Of a stretch of 64,000 bases of DNA, positions 43,910 through 54,961 are shown in pieces. The notes under the pieces are model-generated. The model had not been told where the DNA came from, did no database searches, and worked only from the letters and a program-made list of their open reading frames with translations. Within the stretch, counting starts at the first letter, position 1. Each line of letters opens with the position of its first letter. The stretch lies in the NCBI RefSeq assembly GCF_000149955.1, contig NC_030988.1, forward strand, positions 877,522 to 941,521. Reading direction: 5' to 3'. Position numbers and translations under genes: made by a program. Source of the stretch: Fusarium oxysporum f. sp. lycopersici 4287 (taxonomy: Eukaryota > Ascomycota > Sordariomycetes > Hypocreales > Nectriaceae).

Positions 43910-45115
43910 ATGGATCTATGTTCACTCCCAAAAGAAATCCGAACCCAAATAATTGATGCATTAGACGACAAGGGTATCATTGCATTGGGATTCACGTCGA
44001 AGTTGTGGAGGGCCCTACTGCTGAGTTATGGCTCATCGCTTCAATTCAGCATTATGCAAAGCCTAAAAGATCCTTGGGATATCTTCGAAGCTCTGAAGTA
44101 TTTGGGAAACCGCCCTGGGGAGGCCATGGGACTCTGCTTGCTCGTTCTCGACGCTCAAATCCCATGGCTTTATCTGAAGCGTGAAGACGGTTCCGACACC
44201 GAAACGGAGAGCGATGAAATGGAAACTGAGTCTGAAGATGGGTCTGAAGATGGGTCTGAAGATGGGTCTGAAGATGGGTCTGAAGATGGGTCTGAAGATG
44301 GGTCTGAAGATGGGTCTGAAGATGGGTCTGAAGATGGGTCTGAAGATGGATCTGAAGATGGGTCTGAAGATGATGGTGGAGATGATTCCTACACCAATGA
44401 TTGCAGTATGCCCTCACTTGACAACTTGGGGTTTTTCGACATACAACCCCAACTTGAGGATGCAGAAACGGAGATGTTGAAGCTCATCTGGTTCCTCGCG
44501 TCCCGTAAAAGACGGTATTATGGCCAGCATAGATTGGCCATGCTCGGTCGAATACTCGCCACAAATGGAGCCCCGCTGTTCTTTGTCGATTCAAAGAGAC
44601 CGTCTCTCCGTCATCAAATGCTGAATGCGGTGGCCAATGGTCTCACGCCTGAACAAAAGCAGTTTATCCATCTCATCTTGGTGTGTTGGGCAAAGGTTGA
44701 GGTCATCGAGCTTGCAAATGATTTGCTGCAAAAGCAGCCAAGCCCCGAACAGGAACGGATTCTCCACTTCCTTGGAAATTCAAAAGAACTGTTCAATCCG
44801 GAAAAGGGAGAATGGCTTGACAAGGCCATCAGTGAGTGCAACCTAACGCGGCAGACCTCGAAGCGACTTGCAGATTTTGCGGATCACCATTGCCGTTTAC
44901 GTTCCTGGAAAAGGACATGTAAATTCTTTGCGAGATTAGACCCACGTCTCGAGGCTGGAATGCGTATGCTTAAAGAACCGGAGTTGTTCCCTGAGTTGGT
45001 AGTCATAGCGATGGGAAAGATGCTTGAAGAAGAGAGGGCTGAACGACGATTTGATCATCATGTGGAGGAGGAGGAGGAGGAGGAGGAGGAGAAGGATCTG
45101 ATTGGGAGGGATTGA
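43910..45115 (+). CDS. Hypothetical F-box-like protein with SEDG repeat
   Basis: I chose the ATG at 43910 (MDLCSLPKEIRTQIIDALDD) because LPKEI...I--FTSKLWRALL resembles an N-terminal F-box-type helix set; the longer upstream frame lacks an ATG of comparable support. The product is about 400 aa. Residues about 108-155 are a run of 11 SEDG units plus SEDD, encoded by a 12-bp minisatellite. The rest is helical and charged without a recognised domain. The C-terminus ends in a Glu run coded by GAG repeats. F-box proteins link substrates to SCF ubiquitin ligases, but the match is weak, so that role is only a suggestion. Confidence 0.6.
   Translation: MDLCSLPKEIRTQIIDALDDKGIIALGFTSKLWRALLLSYGSSLQFSIMQSLKDPWDIFEALKYLGNRPGEAMGLCLLVLDAQIPWLYLKREDGSDTETESDEMETESEDGSEDGSEDGSEDGSEDGSEDGSEDGSEDGSEDGSEDGSEDGSEDDGGDDSYTNDCSMPSLDNLGFFDIQPQLEDAETEMLKLIWFLASRKRRYYGQHRLAMLGRILATNGAPLFFVDSKRPSLRHQMLNAVANGLTPEQKQFIHLILVCWAKVEVIELANDLLQKQPSPEQERILHFLGNSKELFNPEKGEWLDKAISECNLTRQTSKRLADFADHHCRLRSWKRTCKFFARLDPRLEAGMRMLKEPELFPELVVIAMGKMLEEERAERRFDHHVEEEEEEEEEKDLIGRD
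44231..44374 (+). repeat. 12-bp minisatellite (TCTGAAGATGGG)x12 within a coding frame
   Basis: Twelve head-to-tail copies of TCTGAAGATGGG with changes only near the end (GGA in unit 10, GAT in unit 12). It codes for repeated Ser-Glu-Asp-Gly. Near-perfect copies indicate recent expansion or homogenisation. Confidence 0.95.
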
Positions 45116-46200
45116 AAAGAGCAAGTGTGTCATTCCTTGCTTCCTTCAAGCAGGTCTAGACGTAGGTTATTTATCTTTTGCATGAATTCTCATCATTCTT
45201 TCCAATATGAACACCATCGGTGGGGCAATTCGGCGAAGTACAAACTTCAAGCTTTTAGTCCACTACATCTTCCTTGAAGTCAAAACACAGGAGCCTTGCT
45301 CCCCCACATGGCCCCTCGCCAGATCCGAGTTTGTCCACACGTCTTTGCTTGCCATGTAGATGAAGGTTTCGTACACGAACTAGTTGGGCGAACTTCTGGG
45401 CCAAATATAATGTTGGCCGGCCATTGAATAAATTTCTGGGTATTCTTGCTTATCACTCTGATTCCGCAAGGTGGGAAAAAGGCGGGCCTGGGCCCGTTTG
45501 AGCGCCGGTCAGCTCGGCTTCCTGTGGATCTGTTTTCTCGGGCTGGACGCGCGTTATTGGTAAGGAGAGCCGAGTTGGTTCGACCATAAAACGGCACTCA
45601 TTGTCGGAAGTTGCAGGAAATTTTCCTCATCCAGTTCTCTATTTTTGAGCCGCTTGGCAGCTTTTACGTTTAGTTATCATTCAAACCTATCGTACCTGAG
45701 TCAACGGAATACAGGGTTTCGGTAGGGGTGCATTACCAACATTAGCAGATGATAGAAACTCAATCGGTGAGGGGGGTTCCCAATGCAATTACCTACTACC
45801 AAATACTCAAGGCCTATCGAGTCACCGAGACGTCTGGTGCTAAGTGTGCATGTTAACCATGTCTGATATCTCACCGAGACATATCAAGGTAATGTATCAA
45901 TAATCATGCCATATTCTTTATACACTTTAGGCAGAGAGAACCATTTCTAATGCATTGAAAATGACAATTTCTGGCCCTTCGTAAGCGCTATCTGGGTTGA
46001 AAACCAGCCAGCAGTCTGCCACAAACCGCCAAAGTGCTGTCCCTTGGCGAGCTCGTCTCCGTTCATTCCACGCTGGACTTAACCATCCTTGGAAAAATCA
46101 ATCATTTGCCTTTCGTCGTTAGGCTCGGCCCGATCAGTTTCGTAAATTCCGTCGACTATTTATCATTTCACTTCACCAACATGTATGTATACATTTTCTT
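45116..46200. other. Intergenic region between convergent genes
   Basis: No gene supported apart from the short relic listed at 45311. Confidence 0.5.
45311..45430 (+). other. Short frame paired with the relic at 37449
   Basis: ATG-started frame of 39 codons, MAPRQIRVCPHVFACH followed by DEGFVHELVGRTSG and NIMLAGH, then TGA. Its similarity to 37449-37560 at the protein level is better than at third codon positions. It may be an N-terminal exon or a truncated gene. Confidence 0.4.
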
Positions 46201-47487
46201 TCATCGCTTGTTTCGCTTTGCTGTCTCTTTCTGTACGGCTTGTGGTGGAATACTTGGCCTGCGCCTCTTGCCATTTTGTTTCTCAGGGTCTGTCTCGGGT
46301 TCTGTCTCAGGTTCTGTCTCGGGTTCTGTCTCGGGGCCTGTCTCCCATGTTTCCATCTCGTCTGGATTGAAGTTTCCGACAATGTCTGGACCCAAAGCTT
46401 TGCCAAGTCTCTCGCGCAGACCTAGGATTGGCCAAATGGGAACTCTTGTGTATTCAATCTTGAGACCAGACACAACAGCATCGTCATCGTCGGCCGGAGT
46501 CTTGGAGGGGTTGTGGAACTTTTGCAAGAATCCCCTTGTTAGATATCCAGTGTAGACAATGAATTCCTTTTTATCAACATCGTGGGTAAGGATCCTTAAC
46601 TTTAGGTCGTGAAAGTCAGGGCGCGGTGGAATGCTTCGATGTTTCGGCATCTGCGAGTCGCACCTGCCACTGATTGATGGAGTAGGGTAGAAGTGCTTCT
46701 GAGCCATAGCGAGAAAAACAGCTATAAAATAGGCATCTTTGTCCGAGTTCGAAGGATCTATTTTGCGACGTCTTCGTTCCTGGAGGCGAAGCACACGTTC
46801 ATCATACGACCCGCGAGAGTCTGGCTTGACTCTAAAACATTTTCTTCGGGCTGACGCTACCTGAGGTTTGCCGACGTAGCAGATTATGGACGGAGCAAAA
46901 TGGCTTTGGTTGGGGGAAGATTGTTTTAAGACATCAATGGGCACCGAGGGTACCGTGGAAGCTGATCTGGACGAAGAAGAGGAAGAAGCTGTCTCCTTAG
47001 AAGTGAGATTCCACATAAACTGCGCGCCCACAGCACCACGGTAAACACGACTGCCGAAGTATAAATGCAGCTTGGGTGACTTGCACGGCTCGCTGAAGGG
47101 TGTACGCCATAGAACCCCGAGAACTGTCTCAATAGCAGCGAGGGTTTTTTTAGAGGGCAGTAGGTCGGGCTCAAGAATCTGGTCGAGTGCTGCTATTAGT
47201 CTGTTGATAGTGCTCGACGGGTTGAGGTGCCCTCGCGACGGTGTGCCTGGAGAATTTGGAGGCCGAGGTGTATCGCATGGCGGTAGTTCTCTCCATTCCA
47301 CGCCGAGATAAAGAGAGTGTGAATCGGTCCAGCAAATTGGCAGTACGAAGAGGGATTCACAGGCGTGTTGGCGAAGGATATCGTAAAGAGAGTTCTTGTC
47401 TGGTGGGAAGACGCGAGACGGACGCCGTTCGCGCCGATTGATTTTTTGCCGAGTATTTATTGGTGTAGAAGACTGTGAAGTGGCCAT
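46201..47487 (-). CDS. Hypothetical protein with C-terminal PETE repeat and nuclear signal
   Basis: Single-exon frame of 428 codons with an ATG at 47487 (minus). The N-terminal 60 residues are basic, then a globular part contains ESLFVLPICWTDSHSLYLG, SIICYVGKPQVASARRKCF and ILTHDVDKKEFIVYTGYLT. The last resembles a conserved segment of uncharacterised Fusarium-like proteins that handle short hydrophobic strands, but I cannot name a family. The C-terminus has a (PETE)4-type acidic repeat from a 12-bp unit, then a basic QNGKRRRPS stretch likely to act as nuclear signal. Intact. Confidence 0.6.
   Translation of the reverse strand: MATSQSSTPINTRQKINRRERRPSRVFPPDKNSLYDILRQHACESLFVLPICWTDSHSLYLGVEWRELPPCDTPRPPNSPGTPSRGHLNPSSTINRLIAALDQILEPDLLPSKKTLAAIETVLGVLWRTPFSEPCKSPKLHLYFGSRVYRGAVGAQFMWNLTSKETASSSSSSRSASTVPSVPIDVLKQSSPNQSHFAPSIICYVGKPQVASARRKCFRVKPDSRGSYDERVLRLQERRRRKIDPSNSDKDAYFIAVFLAMAQKHFYPTPSISGRCDSQMPKHRSIPPRPDFHDLKLRILTHDVDKKEFIVYTGYLTRGFLQKFHNPSKTPADDDDAVVSGLKIEYTRVPIWPILGLRERLGKALGPDIVGNFNPDEMETWETGPETEPETEPETEPETDPEKQNGKRRRPSIPPQAVQKETAKRNKR
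46288..46344 (-). repeat. 12-bp repeat coding for Pro-Glu-Thr-Glu, about 5 units
   Basis: Plus-strand unit TCTGTCTCGGGT is repeated with small changes (TCAGGT, TCGGGG). It is read on the minus strand as PETE/PETD. Confidence 0.85.
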
Positions 47488-50023
47488 GTCTACTCAACCT
47501 CTGAGCTGTATGGTGAAACTACTATTCGAGGAAAATGTCGTCGTAGCAGGAAAACCAAGGCTTTGAGTACCTTGAATAGATTGTATGACGATCGATGGAG
47601 ACAGCGGGTACGTCCCCGATAAGGGGCATAATGAAAAAAGATACAAAGACTGTTAAACGACCCAGACCCTGTAAGTATTCATAATAGTGATAGAAAGTTG
47701 AGAAAGTAATGAAGGGGCAGGAAGAACTGGCATTGGGACTACCTGTCGGAAGGGGGGAGGGCACGCCCCTTTTCAAGTTGCTTCCTCAACCCTTGCACGC
47801 GTCGCGGGGTAGAGAAAGACCGCGTGGTCGCCACTAGAAACTTAACCACGATTAGCGAGTTCACGCGAGTTCACGTGAGATTCTGCCTTCGTCATAGGAA
47901 AGGCTGATCTGGGACCAGGAAGTGGGGCAAATTAATTTTAGCAGCACGGATAGCTCTACAGAGTCACCAGGCCAATTGCAACGGGCTAGTACCCTGACAT
48001 CATGGGTGAGACTAAACTCAGGCAGCACGTGAGATGGCAAGAAGGCATTATGGTAGGTTTCGGCGTTTTCTGGTTCCCAGTATTCTTAAGTGCATTGAGA
48101 GGGCAAAAGAATGTACCCCAGCTGCACGGCAGAATCGCTACGGTGTTGAGCACTATGTTATGTGTATATTTTTCGTCTGGGTGGCTGTAACGAAGCCAAA
48201 TCTCCTACTGGAGCAAAAGACGTGCTGAGCTAGCTAGGTACAGGATACCCCGCTTCCTTCACCATCCAGCATACCAAGGCACAAAAGGCGCTGTTTTTGT
48301 CAAGCCCGTCACCCGTCAGCGGGTTCGGGGGCAATCTGTCAAATTTTTCCACCGACCAGAATTCTCTCACGCATCGCTACATCTGCTGATGCAGTCCACA
48401 ATCTCCAGTAACCAAGTTGTAGCTCGTAGTCGACTGTCGTGGCGGCAGGGAAAAACCTTGGGAAGGGATCAGAGGCCGGCGGTGCGGCTTGCCTTCAAAG
48501 GAGAAAAACCCATCGCAATCGGCGTCGTTGATCGGGAGGATGTCGCTACCGATGCCCATGGGCATCGTCCTCCGATATCTAAGGCGTTCTGGTTCTGGGG
48601 TGCCGCCATTAGATCCGACAAAGTTGTTGTCAGAGAAGGCGAACTCTCCAAAATTCCTTCTCTGAAAGCTGCTGTTAGGGAGCCGATAGCATCCCCGCAG
48701 TTTTGTGTAGTCGCATGGCCCGTAGAAAATCCCGCTCCTAGCACCGCACTAACAGTGCGTGCCAAGAAAGAATTTTTACAGGGGAGAGTTGCGGTGTTGA
48801 GCACTTGCACTTTCATTGTAATGTCTAGGGTAGGTCATAGGGGTACATGGCTCTACCTCATAAGCAAGCGGCTTGTGACAATTTGGCCGCCTTATGGGTG
48901 GGGAAGCAATTTCCGGCTAAGCAAATGCAGTACCTAGAGGTACCGCTGCTGCCTGGTGGTTTGGGCCACGAACCTGGAGTAGGGGAGATAAAGTGACAGT
49001 GCGAGTCATAAGTACTGCCACTGAACGTCGTCAGTTGAGTACATTGATTTGCGTGATATCAGTCATGTAAATGACTGTACACAGTGTACAAAACGTCCTT
49101 ATGGCGGCAAATTAGACCTTTATTTAATCAATAAGGGTCATTGTCAGATTGAAAGGTGCAATACTTGATGCTGTAGCAATCGCGCAAGAAGAGCAGGGCT
49201 TCTATTCATGACTCCCAATATGAATCCAAAGAGCCAGAGTTCATGATTGTGTGACGCTCGGTGCATTCGATAAATTCGCGACATGAGGTCGGGTGATGTG
49301 AATTGATCCTGGGTCCTTTCTGAGCCGAATGTTCCAGGTCAGTTGCAAAACTGTTGCGCTTGGTTACTGAATGCTTGTAGGTGGTCTTTCATGAGAAGCA
49401 AGAGGGAAACGGTTTTGATTGAGGGAGTTTTTATCTAGATGGCGGAGTAGAAGCGCGTTTTTAGCAGATGATTTAATTTGCGCCTCATTGGCAATACAGG
49501 CTTTGATGCTCAAGGCGCGAGACGGTTTGTACAGCATCCTGTTCCATAGCGACCTGATGGTCGTCGTGATGCGAAGAAAACAAGACCGAGGCGAAGCAAC
49601 GAGATGGGTGGAATTGAAGGTGCTGGATGGATAACCGATGTCGACCGGCTCTGTATCATTTCGGCTGGGCGAAAATTGAAACTTAGAGTGGATAATTCGG
49701 CAAATTCTCAATCTGGACGAAAGTGAAACGCGTCGGTATTTCATATCGGACAGACCAGGGTGTCTTTGAGTCAAAACTCTAAAGGCTTATTTTGGACAGC
49801 TATCGTTGAGCTTCGGCGCTGAGATGATGTTGAAATGAGGCTCATAGAAAGCAGCATGAAAACCTACATTTCCCCTTTTTCATTTTTGTATTCTTTTCCA
49901 GATGTTCAAAAGCCTGATCCTGGCTGCAGGAGTTTGCCTTTTCGCGACAGTATAATAACCGCGCGCCAGACACGATCAAATCGAATTCCGGAGTAACAAA
50001 CTGCAAATCCATACATTTTTACG
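47488..50023. other. Gene-poor region with one possible small minus-strand gene
   Basis: ATG-started minus-strand frame 48469-48816 (begins MKVQVLNTATLPC) overlaps another minus frame at 48377-48565 in a different register. Both look protein-like (CGDAIGSLTAAFREG; NFGEFAFSDNNFVGSNGG), as if a frameshift or intron joins them near 48655. No family recognised. Elsewhere in the stretch I see nothing supported. Confidence 0.35.
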
Positions 50024-51308
50024 ATGAAATCAGGTATAATTCTATCTCATAACGTCGTCTTAATTGACCCCTCCGAAATCTTCCACTACAAGAAAAAGAG
50101 GCACAGCGCATCACCTTGACGCGTGTCAGACAAACAGCGAGCTAACATTCCATAGCTCCTGGCAACACTTGCCCCAACCAACCTCCTGCCTGCGCTCTTA
50201 GGCCCACAAGATCAAGCCGGGTGAGAAGGGAACTGCTGATTGAGGAATCGGATGGAGAGCAATCTAATAGCGAAGGTGGGCGTGGCATGTAAGCTGTTCT
50301 TCTGCCATAAATTTCACTTGATACTTACGAATCTCAGCTTTGAAGTCGAGAAGATCTTGAAACACGAGAAGAGGAAAGACGTAATCGCGATTCCAAATTT
50401 GGCGGTAGTTGCGTTCATGACTCACATCTTTACAGGGCAAAGTGTGGTTTCTGGTTAAATGGAGAGACTATAGCCACAAAGATAACACTTGGGAACCTAA
50501 AGAACACTTCAGGTATGTACACGGCATCCCCGTTTTGAGCTTGAATATTCTTAGTGATGTGTTCTGAAAGGGGCACCGGCAAGGATATTCTTGCAGAGTA
50601 TTTTAATGCTATAGATGGGAAGCACAGGATCTTCAAGGAATCACACCGCGAGGCCAAGACCAAGAAGCGTTTACCGAAGGCAGACAGCACTTCTGGTACA
50701 GCAGGCAAGCGGCGGCAAACAAAAAGGAGCAAGCAGTGTGGTACTGATGGGACATGGCCAATGACAGCGGAGGAATGGAGTTCTCTTTCGGAGCTGTGTG
50801 AGGTTAAAACGATTGACGGTTGTGACAAGGACGCTGGACGCCTGATATTTTATGTTACCTGGGAAAATGGCAAAAAGACTAAGCACGGCACGAAGACCAT
50901 CTATGAGAGGTGCCCACAAATGGTTGTCCACCCGTTGCTCAAACCGCTGGCTTGTCAGTATTCGTGCTAACATGGTTCAGATACTCCGATATTATGAGAA
51001 GCATGCAAGAATTCCTATAAAAGAAGAAAGGCCTATGGGAGATAGTCCGAAGGGATGGAGACCTCCTTTGGGGTCATGGGAGAAAGAGATCAAAACAATT
51101 GATGATTTGCACAAGGACGTCGCTGGACGGCTGATATGTTATGTTACTTGGAATACTGACAAATGGACTAAGCACGACACTGAGACTATGTACGAGAGGT
51201 GCCCGCAGATGGTTGTTTACCCGTTGCTCAAACCATTAACTTCTCCGCACTCGTGCTAACATGGCTCAGATGCTCCGATTTTATGAGAAACACGTCGTAG
51301 GTACTTAG
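50024..51308 (+). CDS. HP1-like protein: chromodomain plus two chromo shadow domains
   Basis: Seven exons join in phase: 50024-50033, 50156-50288, 50338-50380, 50436-50512, 50571-50922, 50981-51211 and 51270-51308; 294 aa. All introns are GT-AG and several carry GCTAAC branch sites. The chromodomain (residues about 48-88) reads FEVEKILKHEKRKD then VWFLVKWRDY and NTWEPKEHF, with the aromatic cage positions Phe, Trp and Tyr present for methyl-lysine binding. Chromo shadow domain 1 (about 155-214) has KTIDGCDKDAGRLIFYVTW, YERCPQM and LRYYEKHA. Domain 2 (about 236-291) repeats it as KTIDDLHKDVAGRLICYVTW, YERCPQM and LRFYEKHV. HP1 proteins bind H3K9me and dimerise through the shadow domain to build heterochromatin. 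Two shadow domains in one chain are unusual. The intron-4 acceptor (GAAAG) is the least certain site. Confidence 0.82.
50800..51290 (+). repeat. Intragenic tandem duplication of the chromo shadow exon and its 3' intron
   Basis: The introns after both CPQM codons are alike: GTTGTCCACCCGTTGCTCAA and GTTGTTTACCCGTTGCTCAA at their 5' ends, and CGTGCTAACATGGTTCAG and CGTGCTAACATGGCTCAG at their 3' ends. The flanking exons match as well. The repeat period is 289 bp. Confidence 0.85.
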
Positions 51309-52424
51309 GAAAAGGGAAGGTACCAAATGCATAGCATTGAAGTGTTTCAAAGGTGTTACATATACGACGAACATGTTGCTGGACCGCCCAACGAAGCTCT
51401 CGTATAGCACTACGGTTAACTACTATCGAGGAAGGGAAGAAAGAAGAATAGGAGGCAAGGGTAATACAATGAAGCTAGAGGTTTTCGATGGGATTTTGCT
51501 ATTTCAGCGGCTATTTTCGGGAAGGAAATAAAAATCAGAAAGAGGCGAGCGAGGCGAGTAACTGCAGAGGCAACGAGTGATTAATGAGATCTCGGCGGTT
51601 ATGCTAGCTTTAACTGCGACTAACATGATTTCTACACAGCACCAATGTAATCGCCGATGAATCAACGAGAGGCGAGGGCTTGACCAATCTCTGGATGATG
51701 TAGAGGTTTCGTTCAACGCTAAAAGAGGCTTTGCGAGGATGTTTCCAACCTTTTCCTCAACCTAAGATGTATGTTCCATTTCCGGGGGCCACGTGAAACT
51801 TCCTAAAAAGTTGCTAGGGTCTTGAGGTTTTCGGATATCACAAAACGTACACCCAAACAGTCCGATGATACTAACAGGTATGAGTCATGCTGTTTAACCA
51901 ACAACTCGCTGTTGAAAGAAGATCTTGAAAGAAGATCTTGAAAACTCCATCGAACCAAGTTCAATACAATGCTGATGACATCATCCGCCAAATTGAAGAC
52001 TACGTCGAGGTGTACTTCTAGATGGCGTTGTTGGCACGCCTTCGCGCTCCTTTGTCGTACCTGTAAAAGCTAGCTCGATGAAACCCCCGTGATAAAGCCA
52101 TAAGGTTGCGGGATCTAAGGAGCTTCAGCCTCAACACAAAGGTAAAAACCGCATGTTAACACATATAGGTAGTCCACTCATTACCCTCACTAATGCCTAG
52201 AATGAAGCTTTAGACTGAAAAGCTAGATGGTCGCGAACGCTTCTTTTCAGCGCAGTATAAAGAGCTTGCTGCTCTTCCGTCAAGACGATCGGTGGAGCCT
52301 CAAGTAGTTGGTGCGTTACGGTTGATGTGGGGGAATTATCTATCGTAGGATTAGTCCTACCACCATTTGAGCAGACTAATCTTTAACGGTGATCAAAGGC
52401 TCTGTCACACTGCATGAGCGTGTC
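51309..52424. other. Intergenic region
   Basis: No gene supported. A 16-bp direct repeat (CTTGAAAGAAGAT twice) lies near 51923. Confidence 0.5.
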
Positions 52425-53747
52425 AAGCAGTCTAACTGCACAACTACCCAATAGACGCTAATAAATTTACCGAGGCTCTAGAGATGGCGTAAGTAAGATC
52501 ATGTCGGAGACAAGGAACAAAACGTATCGTATCAGTGCTAAACTAAAAAAGAAGAAGAAAGGAAATGACCTAACAGATGCTGAAAATGTATTGGCCAAGC
52601 TCTTCGGCTATGGTTGAGGCAAACGCCACATCGAAAGGGAAGCACAACGTGACAGAAGCGCCTCGAGTGGAAACGAGACCACAGACTTCAAAGAGGCTGC
52701 TCATCCACACAAGCTAGTCCATAGCCAGTGTAGATACCTGCTGGGTAGGTCCATGGTCCAAGGAAACAACTTGGTAAAGCCTGTCAATTATGGCCAGAGC
52801 GGGACTCGTCGCTAGGTAGTGCCGTCTGAAGTACGGCCACACCCTCGATCGTTCACGCGAGCGAAATGCACCCCTGGAATGCTTGTCAACTAAGAAACGA
52901 AGCGACCTTCCTATCTGGGACTGCCAAGTAGCTCTTCCGCCTATGGCCGTGCACCTGGCAAGGGGGGTCTCAAATACGGGGCAGGAGATATTCCCGGCAG
53001 AAAGTGTCTCTAATGCGGTTAAGGCTGCGTCACCGGTTCGTAGCCAGATAACACACCAGCAGACAAATGGCAAAGTCTCAATTGACGGATCAGGTGAAGG
53101 CCCACAGTCGCAGTATCTTAGTGGACAAACGGTTTGTGCTTTCTACTGTTTATGATGCCGATCAGGTCGCTTAGGAGGTATTTGGTAATCGAGTAACAGT
53201 AGTCCCGTTTCGAGGCGCATCACTTTCGGAGAGTAAGGGAAGCTTTGACGACTAAAGCAAAGCAGCGGAATTCCCGTACATAGAATTAGCGGAGTATAGG
53301 CCTGTTGTATAAAGGTACAGCACCTGGTTGTTGAGGACAAGGGGGTGTGAACATTAGTTGTAAGCATTAGTCAGCAGCTCTGCCAATACATGATAGCGAT
53401 CCCAACACCAACTCCTTTGCGTACATTAATTGTTTTCTTTATTATTTCATCATCAACTCATAACCTTTGATTGGCATTGAGTGTCAAGGAGAGGAATGTT
53501 GAAAACTGTAGCGTATATGTAGGATAGTACACTCTATAGAATTCACTAGAGCTCCAGCAGCACACAAACAACGTGATCGTAGTACGTACGCTACACCATG
53601 TTCGACAGCATAATAGAATTTAATTAAACGTGATAAGAGCACAGGAACCACTCCAGAGTCAAACTTCGATCACCCGAACCTAGCTTTCAGGAGTTTGGTC
53701 TCTCAAGCTCAAAAGCTGGCTGTGCTCTGCACCGTATCCTCCATCGT

Positions 53748-53969
53748 ATGATAAACTACTTGCAGGCAAATATAGCTACCACGGACTTATATAAAGGAGT
53801 CTATGAAACACCGAAGCCACAAAAGCCCAAGTTCTCCTGTCAAATTTCCCCTCCCAAATTGTCATCAACGAAAGACTTACTCATGGGTCGCGGGGCGTAT
53901 GATACAACAGGCGCACCTAAGCTCCCACCGAGGCCAAAGCCTACCAAGACTGGAGGATGGCGTTACTGA
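53748..53969 (+). CDS. Small Pro-rich hypothetical protein
   Basis: ATG-started frame of 73 codons: MINYLQANIATTDLYKG at the start, GRGAYDTTGAPKLPPRPKPT near the end, where PPRPKP could serve as an SH3-type ligand. The frame is broken in the other copy of the segment. It may be the first exon of a longer gene: a GTGAGA donor-like site follows at 53972 and the next exon would lie in or after the gap. Confidence 0.4.
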   Translation: MINYLQANIATTDLYKGVYETPKPQKPKFSCQISPPKLSSTKDLLMGRGAYDTTGAPKLPPRPKPTKTGGWRY

Positions 53970-54073
53970 ACTGGTGAGAAACGGTGCCCTTAGTCTGTAA
54001 TTAAGGACTGCTATTCATCACTAAAATGTTCCAACACAGCCTCTCAACATAGATCCGCATCGCATGAGATGAA

Positions 54074-54420
54074 NNNNNNNNNNNNNNNNNNNNNNNNNNN
54101 NNNNNNNNNNNNNNNNNNNNNNNNNNNNNNNNNNNNNNNNNNNNNNNNNNNNNNNNNNNNNNNNNNNNNNNNNNNNNNNNNNNNNNNNNNNNNNNNNNNN
54201 NNNNNNNNNNNNNNNNNNNNNNNNNNNNNNNNNNNNNNNNNNNNNNNNNNNNNNNNNNNNNNNNNNNNNNNNNNNNNNNNNNNNNNNNNNNNNNNNNNNN
54301 NNNNNNNNNNNNNNNNNNNNNNNNNNNNNNNNNNNNNNNNNNNNNNNNNNNNNNNNNNNNNNNNNNNNNNNNNNNNNNNNNNNNNNNNNNNNNNNNNNNN
54401 NNNNNNNNNNNNNNNNNNNN
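54074..54420. other. Assembly gap (347 N)
   Basis: A run of unknown bases inside copy 2 of the segmental duplication. Any frame called across it is an artefact. Confidence 0.99.
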
Positions 54421-54961
54421 TCCAACAGGTGGGAAAGATTGGCTAGACTAAATATTGCTTGGGCACAAGGCTACACTTTAGCGTTAACATGCGGCAATGG
54501 AGGGCAAGCTTCGACGGTAATCCAGTTGTTCATTCTGTCTCCACCTCCCCGTCGTACGGCAGCTCAAGTAATCCCCCGACCTCGTTTCAATCCCTTGAGT
54601 ACCACATGAAGGATAACAAACGTAGAGAGCCACCCGATCCTTCTGTCGACAAGAACAGGTAACGGAGGCAGGAGCAAGTGCAGGACAGGAACGAGATGAA
54701 TAGGAGATACGCAGGGGCTCTGTTGAACATGATCATTCAAGTGATCCTTAGCACGTCTGTTGGCGCTAGCAAATATGGCAACGTGACGGTAGCGTAGTCT
54801 ACTCCCGCTGAGCCATTTGCCAGTATTGCGGGAGTTCCGATGCCTCCACCATGTTAAATACTCTACATATGTTGGCCATGTCCCTCTCAAGTTGCAACTG
54901 TGCACTTTCACGAAGAGCCAGCAACATCTAACCTCCTTCAACTTCCATGTAACAAAGCAGC

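Noticed and set aside
44231..44374. Possible CRISPR-like array
   Set aside because: The units are head-to-tail 12-mers without spacers and sit in a coding frame of a eukaryote.
44052..44417. Open frame antisense to the SEDG repeat (Leu-Gln-Thr-His repeats)
   Set aside because: It exists only because the 12-bp repeat has no stops in any frame; the sense frame has a gene around it.
52714..53155. Overlapping frames on both strands in the segmental duplication
   Set aside because: The partner region at 23700-24000 does not keep either frame, so coding is not supported.
54021..54446. Open frames across the N run on both strands
   Set aside because: They consist of unknown bases and are artefacts of the gap.
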